Of a DNA stretch of 8,723 nt, positions 4,701-8,723 are shown piece by piece; position 1 is the stretch's first letter, and every line of letters starts with the position of its first letter. The stretch comes from Bacteroidaceae bacterium (lineage in GTDB: Bacteria > Bacteroidota > Bacteroidia > Bacteroidales > Bacteroidaceae), in the NCBI GenBank assembly GCA_017618515.1, contig JAFZUB010000072.1:1-8723 (forward strand), read 5' to 3'. The notes under the pieces were generated by a model. That model was not told the origin of the DNA. It searched no databases and saw only the letters and a list, made by a program, of their open reading frames with translations. Both the position numbers and the translations under genes were made by a program.

Positions 4701-7519
4701 ATGAGGCGCGCCACTTTGTTGACAACGGATTCACCATCCCCGGCATCTTCGACGCAGCCCAGAGCAATGTGACCATAGAGTATTGGTTCAAACCCGACAC
4801 TCTCATCGCCAACAGCAACCAAGTTGGTCCTGGTTGGGGCACCTTTCTCATCGTTTACGACCAGTCGGGCCGCGTGAGCGCTGGCTTCGACAACACCTCC
4901 ACCAAGAGAGTGCAGTCCTCCACCAACGCTATCAAAAAGCATGAGTGGAATCATCTCGCCATCACCCTCGACGGCAGCCGCATCAATCTCTACATCAATG
5001 GAGAGTGGAAACGCACTGTACCCGCCGGAGGATACAATGGCATCGCCGCCATAGGCGATCTCGTCTTTGGCTCCAACAGGTCTTACCTCAACGGGTGGAT
5101 CGACGATGTGCGCATCTGGAAGACCACCCGCACCGCCGCTGAGGTGCAGGCCGATATGGCATCCGAACTCGTAAACCCTACGTCAGAGGCTGACCTGCTA
5201 GCCTACTTCAAAATGGATGAGATAGAGGTGGACGGCGTTGTCAAACTGCGTGATGCAGCACACGGCAACCACGCCACTTACCTGCGCACAGACCCTACCA
5301 CCCTCGCGGAAGACACTACCATTCTTAACAGCGAGCCCGCACCTATGAGTGCCTCCTTTGCCTTTAGCGATTCCATCCTTACAGCAGGTCTTGAGGCAAA
5401 GGCTACCGTAGAGGTCAATAGCTCCGTCACTTCTTGGAAGTGGACAGAGCCAAAGACGCGCTTTTCTAAGACTGACCTGAAGGAAGCCTCCTTCATATTC
5501 CCCAAGGCAGGCAACTATATCGTTACCCTCACTGCCTACAACATCAATGGTGAAAAGCTCACCATCTCCGACACCGTCACTGTCGTTGCTGCAGACCTGC
5601 CCACCATCGACTTCGATATCTATCAGCCCGACCGCTCCGCAGGAGCTACCGTCTCGCTGCTCAATCACTCCGATGGCATCGCCACCACTTATAAGTGGAG
5701 CCTTCCTGGGTCCACAGGCGACCAGACGCAGACCACCTACAATGCCACCGCCACCTATCCCGCCGACGGCACTTACACTGTCACGCTCACTGCCACCAAT
5801 GCTACCGGCACCGTGACCATGAGCAAAGACCTCACCGTCAGCTCTGGAGTGCGCAACATGGCTTTCCGCGTGGAGCCCAACGTGGTGCTTCCCTCTGAGA
5901 CCATCGAGCTCATAGAGGCCAGCGGAGCAACTCCCGACAACCTCGTATGGACCATCTCTAACGACAAGAGCCGCACACTCATTCTCGGAGGCTCCTCCAC
6001 CTTCGTTCCCACTGCCGTAGGACGCTACGATATCACCCTCACCGACAGCGAGACTGGCTCGTCCTCCACTCTCACCGACGCGCTCTGCGTATGCAGCACT
6101 CGCTCCAAGACCGGACTCTACTTCCGCAACAAGTCCGAGTCGCTCACCATTCCCTCACCCTTCCCCGCACGCACTGCCAAGTTCACCGTGGAGTGGTGGA
6201 TGAATCCGTCGATGCAGCTCAACGCAGGAGCTATGCGCACCTCCAATGGTGTGTTCGCCGTCGCCACTGATGCCAAAGGCGTCATGACCGTCACTGTCAA
6301 CAATAAGAGTGTTGTCTCGCCCGAGGGTTTCGTTATCCGCAACGAGTGGCACCACTACGCCATCTCTCTCTCCGGCTCGCGCCTCTATCTCTTCCGCGAC
6401 GGCAAGCAGATGGCTTCCTTCTCGCCCATCCTCGCCAGCCCCGCATGGGATGACCTCGTGATTGGAGGCGAGAACACTTCTATGGCTGCCAACATCGACG
6501 AGCTGCGTATCTGGGGCAATGGTTTCAAAGAAGAGAATCTGCCCGCCATCTGCAACGACCCCATCACCGATATCGCCACCGCAGAGTCCAGCGACAAGCT
6601 GCTCGTTTACTATAAGTTCGACGAGCTCACCACCACTGCTAAGGACGAGACCTCCAACGCTGCTCATGGCACCCTCGCTGGTTTCCAGTCGGCCGTTGGC
6701 ACCAATTATGTGAAGTCTGACGGTGTGTTCAGTCTCAGCATCAACACTCCCTCCACCATCGGCGACGAGACCGACATCACCTCGCAGCACCTCACCAATT
6801 ACCAGGCTCCTTTCCTCCACACCTCCACGGCTGTCTCCACCGGAGCAGCCCTTGAGCACGGCACCGCCACCTCCACATGGCAGGGCGACATTCTGCCCAC
6901 TGAGGAATCCGGAGTCTTCGTCAACACCACAGACGGCAGCACTCTCGCCTTCACCACCTCGTGGGCTGGATTCTCCTCCGACGGCGTTGACAAGAGTCTC
7001 TACCAGACCGTCACTCTGCCCACAGGCGTCTATCGCTTCAGTGCTCAGAGCAACACTGCTGACAATACCAACGACTGTCTGCTCGTGGCTACCATGGGCT
7101 CCAAGCCCGCCACTCTTGAGAATATCGCCACGGCGCTCGCCTCCGCTTCGCTCAACGACGGTAGCGTTACCTTCACCGTGCCCCATGAGACAGAGGTCAC
7201 CCTCAGCGTGCTCTACAATCTGCCTGCCTACAGCAACTCCGCCATCACTGCTTTCAGCCTCAGCCGTCTCTCTTCAGAGATTATCGCAGCCAGTGGTGAT
7301 ATCACTGGTGTTGCCCCCGTTGTCGCAACCGATAAGGGCAACGACCTCAACATCACTCCGCGCAAGGGAGGCCTGCAGTTCAGCGGCGACAATGTGCCGG
7401 TGCGCGTTTACACCCTCGATGGCAAGTTCGTGCTCGCCCTTACCGTGAAAGGCACCGCCAGCATCTCTCTGCCCCTAGGCATCTATATCGTCAACGACAC
7501 TAAGGTAGAGATAAAGTAG
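1751..7519 (+). CDS. Exported multidomain glycoside hydrolase family 2 protein (GH2, Fn3-like, LamG, PKD, C-terminal sorting-like domain)
   Basis: This 1922-residue protein has a signal peptide (1-26, ending SLKA). Residues 52-212 are the GH2 sugar-binding domain, about 213-318 the Ig-like domain and about 325-600 the TIM barrel. The barrel has GPLDQGYW (337-344), MVRKH (371-375), WQDMPS (395-400), the acid/base NE pair (N442, E443) and probable nucleophile E504 in GEYGG. Then come a galactose-binding-like beta-sandwich (608-755), an unidentified beta region (760-870), an Fn3-like domain (876-980), LamG 1 (985-1180), two PKD domains (1199-1368), a third PKD/Ig-like domain (1369-1450), LamG 2 (1455-1643), a DUF5013-like domain (about 1660-1845) and a tail (1850-1922) ending LPLGIYIVNDTKVEIK, resembling a type IX secretion sorting domain. 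It probably cleaves a terminal or side-chain sugar outside the cell or at its surface. The barrel motifs place it in an uncharacterised GH2 group, so the substrate is not assigned. The catalytic glutamates are inferred by alignment from memory. Confidence 0.95.
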   Translation: MKHSMFFRLLLVAMVTMMMCPGSLKADWKMAKVTIQTPFAAAVSPTNALPEYPRPQMVRSEWMNLNGLWDFSSMASYNDNIPTSGWYEILVPYCVESALSGLKTHYESMAYRRDFTVPASWTGKRVLLNFEAVDWRCSVYVNGTKVGSHDGGYDPFTFDITDYIQFGQQNEVALKVFDPTDRWSVPRGKQVRNPGGIFYTACSGIWQTVWLEAVNPSYIQDFHLTPDIDAETLTINATAGGDTDKVSKIKATAYHGTQKVAEGEGQPGEDIVLSITNPDLWNPDHPFLYDLKLELLDTDGKKDEVQSYFGMRKISLARDKDGYYRMMLNNEFVFQTGPLDQGYWPESNLTPPSDEAMQYDIVQMKKYGFNMVRKHLKVEPRRWYYWTDKLGLMVWQDMPSMNYGGSKDDGVTNDANMFTPELTAMVNLHYNTPSIINWVIFNEAGGQHDTKKYVDLVRSLDKTRLIDEASGWTHYGYGDIFDNHPYPAPSAPTTTKAQATADGEYGGIKYAIDGHLWKGEGWGYASVEDAEEYDSTVCNYLNKLAFYKTYKGMSAAVYTQLTDVEIEVNGMMTYDRMVKTDINKIYKANRNLIEHEGIEEVYILPPANISPQSWRYTTTQPATGWQKTDFDDGEWMVGNSGFGANGLANMTYGTRWTTTDIWLRKTVSLDLTEEELAKLQMIIYNDEDVEVYFNGSLVYSATGYLTDYKTVGFTSNTRKAVIPNGDNLIAIHVKQTSGGQFIDLALQLAQEVEERTPDRVVQINMDYTKSSEVNFAIGYSLNPDATEPDTLKSFTRLTFADGEANYIGINDGALLTPKTVQFDISDFVSEVPEGSRIKYFVYVKPQTAGTGEGTIHSCSVIDYTHNPEGEQTPLTLEPVTVSHATGTILLTAAATPESYNAPRNATLNVNGLLQWDIPSSTTAQLQGYKVYANDVEETALSKNTLSYTIANPTSTYTVTAVYTTGESEPSNKAVVPNIYEKKNNEARHFVDNGFTIPGIFDAAQSNVTIEYWFKPDTLIANSNQVGPGWGTFLIVYDQSGRVSAGFDNTSTKRVQSSTNAIKKHEWNHLAITLDGSRINLYINGEWKRTVPAGGYNGIAAIGDLVFGSNRSYLNGWIDDVRIWKTTRTAAEVQADMASELVNPTSEADLLAYFKMDEIEVDGVVKLRDAAHGNHATYLRTDPTTLAEDTTILNSEPAPMSASFAFSDSILTAGLEAKATVEVNSSVTSWKWTEPKTRFSKTDLKEASFIFPKAGNYIVTLTAYNINGEKLTISDTVTVVAADLPTIDFDIYQPDRSAGATVSLLNHSDGIATTYKWSLPGSTGDQTQTTYNATATYPADGTYTVTLTATNATGTVTMSKDLTVSSGVRNMAFRVEPNVVLPSETIELIEASGATPDNLVWTISNDKSRTLILGGSSTFVPTAVGRYDITLTDSETGSSSTLTDALCVCSTRSKTGLYFRNKSESLTIPSPFPARTAKFTVEWWMNPSMQLNAGAMRTSNGVFAVATDAKGVMTVTVNNKSVVSPEGFVIRNEWHHYAISLSGSRLYLFRDGKQMASFSPILASPAWDDLVIGGENTSMAANIDELRIWGNGFKEENLPAICNDPITDIATAESSDKLLVYYKFDELTTTAKDETSNAAHGTLAGFQSAVGTNYVKSDGVFSLSINTPSTIGDETDITSQHLTNYQAPFLHTSTAVSTGAALEHGTATSTWQGDILPTEESGVFVNTTDGSTLAFTTSWAGFSSDGVDKSLYQTVTLPTGVYRFSAQSNTADNTNDCLLVATMGSKPATLENIATALASASLNDGSVTFTVPHETEVTLSVLYNLPAYSNSAITAFSLSRLSSEIIAASGDITGVAPVVATDKGNDLNITPRKGGLQFSGDNVPVRVYTLDGKFVLALTVKGTASISLPLGIYIVNDTKVEIK

Positions 7520-7541
7520 CACATCTATATTGATAATAAAT

Positions 7542-7580
7542 AAGGTGGGGCTTCCGTTGAGAAGTCCCACCTTTTATTAT
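7542..7580. terminator. Bidirectional hairpin terminator between convergent genes
   Basis: AAGGTGGGGCTT (7542-7553) pairs with AAGTCCCACCTT (7562-7573) around the eight-base loop CCGTTGAG. Eleven pairs are Watson-Crick and one is a G-U wobble in the plus-strand transcript, which becomes a C-A mismatch in the minus-strand transcript. TTATTATTAT follows on the plus side, and on the minus side the hairpin is followed by TATTTATTATCAA. It lies 22 bases after the GH2 stop and 18 bases after the mutase stop, so it can end both convergent transcripts. Confidence 0.85.
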
Positions 7581-7591
7581 TATGCTGCGGC

Positions 7592-8723
7592 CTATTCGCC
7601 GAGCAGAATCTTCATCAGCTCTACTGCTGAGTAGGTGACGGGAGTACCTGGGCCGAAGATGGCAGCTACGCCAGCCTTGTAGAGGAAGTCGTAGTCGTTG
7701 ACGGGTATCACACCACCGGCGGTCACCACGATATCCTCGCGACCGAGCTTCTTCAGCTCCTCGATAACGGCGGGGATGAGAGTCTTGTGACCAGCTGCCA
7801 GTGAGCTGACGCCGAGTGCGTCAACGTCGTTCTCCACAGCCTGGCGTGCAGACTCGGCAGGAGTCTGGAACAGCGGACCCATGTCCACGTCAAAGCCACA
7901 GTCGGCGTAGCCGGTAGCTACAACCTTGGCACCACGGTCATGACCGTCCTGGCCCATCTTGGCTATCATTATACGCGGGCGACGGCCCTCGCGCTTTGCA
8001 AACTCTTCGGTGAGACGGCGCGCTTCCTTGAAGGTGTCGTCAGTCTTGCTCTCTGATGAATACACGTTGCTAATGGTTTTGATTACTGCTTTGTAGCGTC
8101 CTACGACAGCCTCGCAGGCATCGCTTATCTCGCCGAGGGTGCAACGGAGGCTTGCAGCCTTCACTGCGAGGGCGAGGAGGTTGTTCTCGCTCTTCTTGCC
8201 GTCGGCAAATTCCTGAACGCACTTGGTTATCTCCTCCAGGGCAGCCTTGCAGGCAGCCTCATCGCGCTTACCGCGCAGGTCGGCCAGAGCGGCTTCCTGC
8301 TGCTTGCGCACTGCGGTGTTGTCCACCTCGAGGATATCGATAGGATCCTCGTGCTCCAGACGATACTTGTTGATACCGATGATAATCTGCTTGCCAGTGT
8401 CGATGCGGCCCTGCGTGCGGGCAGCAGCCTCCTCGATACGCATCTTAGGCACGCCGGTCTCGATAGCCTTGGCCATACCGCCCAGCTTCTCAATCTCCTG
8501 AATGTGCTCCCATGCCTTATGGACGAGCTCGTTAGTCAGCGTCTCCACGTAGTAGGAACCAGCCCACGGGTCAATCTGCTTGCAGACTTTCGTCTCGTTC
8601 TGGATGTAAATCTGCGTGTTTCGGGCAATACGGGCTGAGAAGTCGGTAGGCAGGGCGATAGCCTCATCAAGGGCGTTGGTGTGGAGTGACTGAGTGTGAC
8701 CCAGCACGGCAGCCATAGCCTCG
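7592..8723 (-). CDS. mutB: Methylmalonyl-CoA mutase large (catalytic) subunit, C-terminal part
   Basis: 377 residues are visible and the start lies past the right edge; the full protein is usually about 710 residues. The enzyme interconverts succinyl-CoA and (R)-methylmalonyl-CoA using adenosylcobalamin, a step in propionate formation from succinate in Bacteroidales. The visible part opens with GHTQSLHTNALDEAIALPTDFSARIARNTQ (split here as GHTQSLHTNA, then IALPTDFSAR), the substrate-channel strand of the TIM barrel, followed by IDPWAGSYYVE. After a helical linker, the cobalamin-binding domain spans 7592 to about 7985: DGHDRG (7931-7948) with the cobalt-ligating His, then SSLAAGH, and VVTAGGVIP near the nucleotide-tail site. 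No frameshift or missing key residue is seen. The C-terminus (MKILLGE) is complete and followed by a terminator, so this is the last gene of its transcript; the small subunit gene, if linked, would lie upstream, to the right. The symbol scpA is also used for this family. Confidence 0.97.
   Translation of the reverse strand, partial: EAMAAVLGHTQSLHTNALDEAIALPTDFSARIARNTQIYIQNETKVCKQIDPWAGSYYVETLTNELVHKAWEHIQEIEKLGGMAKAIETGVPKMRIEEAAARTQGRIDTGKQIIIGINKYRLEHEDPIDILEVDNTAVRKQQEAALADLRGKRDEAACKAALEEITKCVQEFADGKKSENNLLALAVKAASLRCTLGEISDACEAVVGRYKAVIKTISNVYSSESKTDDTFKEARRLTEEFAKREGRRPRIMIAKMGQDGHDRGAKVVATGYADCGFDVDMGPLFQTPAESARQAVENDVDALGVSSLAAGHKTLIPAVIEELKKLGREDIVVTAGGVIPVNDYDFLYKAGVAAIFGPGTPVTYSAVELMKILLGE

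Noticed and set aside
6155..7186. Long minus-strand ORF (343 codons) antisense to the GH2 gene
   Set aside because: It is rich in Gly, Val, Glu and Ser with no domain signature. It arises from the C-ending codon bias of the plus-strand gene, whose LamG and DUF5013-like sequences are clear in the sense frame.
6723..7448. Plus-strand ORF of 241 codons in another frame within the GH2 gene
   Set aside because: The Pro/Ser/Thr-rich product is what ACC/TCC/CTC codons give when read out of frame. There is no independent start signal.
8227..8493. Minus-strand ORF of 88 codons inside the mutase gene
   Set aside because: It is an Arg/Ser-rich out-of-frame reading of the clearly conserved methylmalonyl-CoA mutase sequence.

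Overview
The window looks like a chromosomal segment of a Bacteroidales bacterium (phylum Bacteroidota), probably a gut or oral saccharolytic species. Four things point that way. Both promoters match the Bacteroidota -33/-7 type (TTG-like element plus TAnnTTTG), and start codons are preceded by A/T-rich sequence instead of strong Shine-Dalgarno sites. The protein architectures (BACON-NPCBM; GH2 with LamG, PKD and a C-terminal tail resembling a type IX sorting domain) are typical of the phylum. A B12-dependent methylmalonyl-CoA mutase fits its succinate/propionate metabolism. Genus cannot be set from the sequence alone.

Layout. Positions 1-728, minus strand: the first 242 codons of a multi-pass inner-membrane protein that runs off the left edge. 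It is in a different reading frame from the more obvious 127-654 ORF. Positions 733-1578, minus strand: a secreted BACON-NPCBM protein, four bases upstream of the membrane gene and therefore co-transcribed with it. Positions 1579-1750: a divergent promoter region serving this operon leftward and the next gene rightward. Positions 1751-7519, plus strand: a 1922-residue exported glycoside hydrolase family 2 enzyme with a long chain of accessory beta-domains. Positions 7520-7591: a short convergent gap holding a bidirectional hairpin terminator. Positions 7592-8723, minus strand: the C-terminal half of the methylmalonyl-CoA mutase large subunit, whose start lies beyond the right edge. No stretch over 300 bases lacks a gene. 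I see no RNA gene, insertion sequence, CRISPR array or phage gene.

How the parts may work together. The GH2 enzyme and the BACON-NPCBM protein are divergently transcribed from one 172-bp region, and both carry predicted glycan-binding modules behind signal peptides. A small glycan-targeting locus is a reasonable inference, but no SusC/SusD pair, sensor or transporter is visible, so it is not a canonical polysaccharide utilization locus within this window. The mutase is a separate, convergently oriented housekeeping gene. The most unusual details are the in-frame 21-bp repeat inside the membrane protein gene, the very long GH2 accessory array with LamG domains on both sides of PKD-like domains, and the altered FNEAGGQ acid/base loop. 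I found no convincing evidence for a wholly new system.
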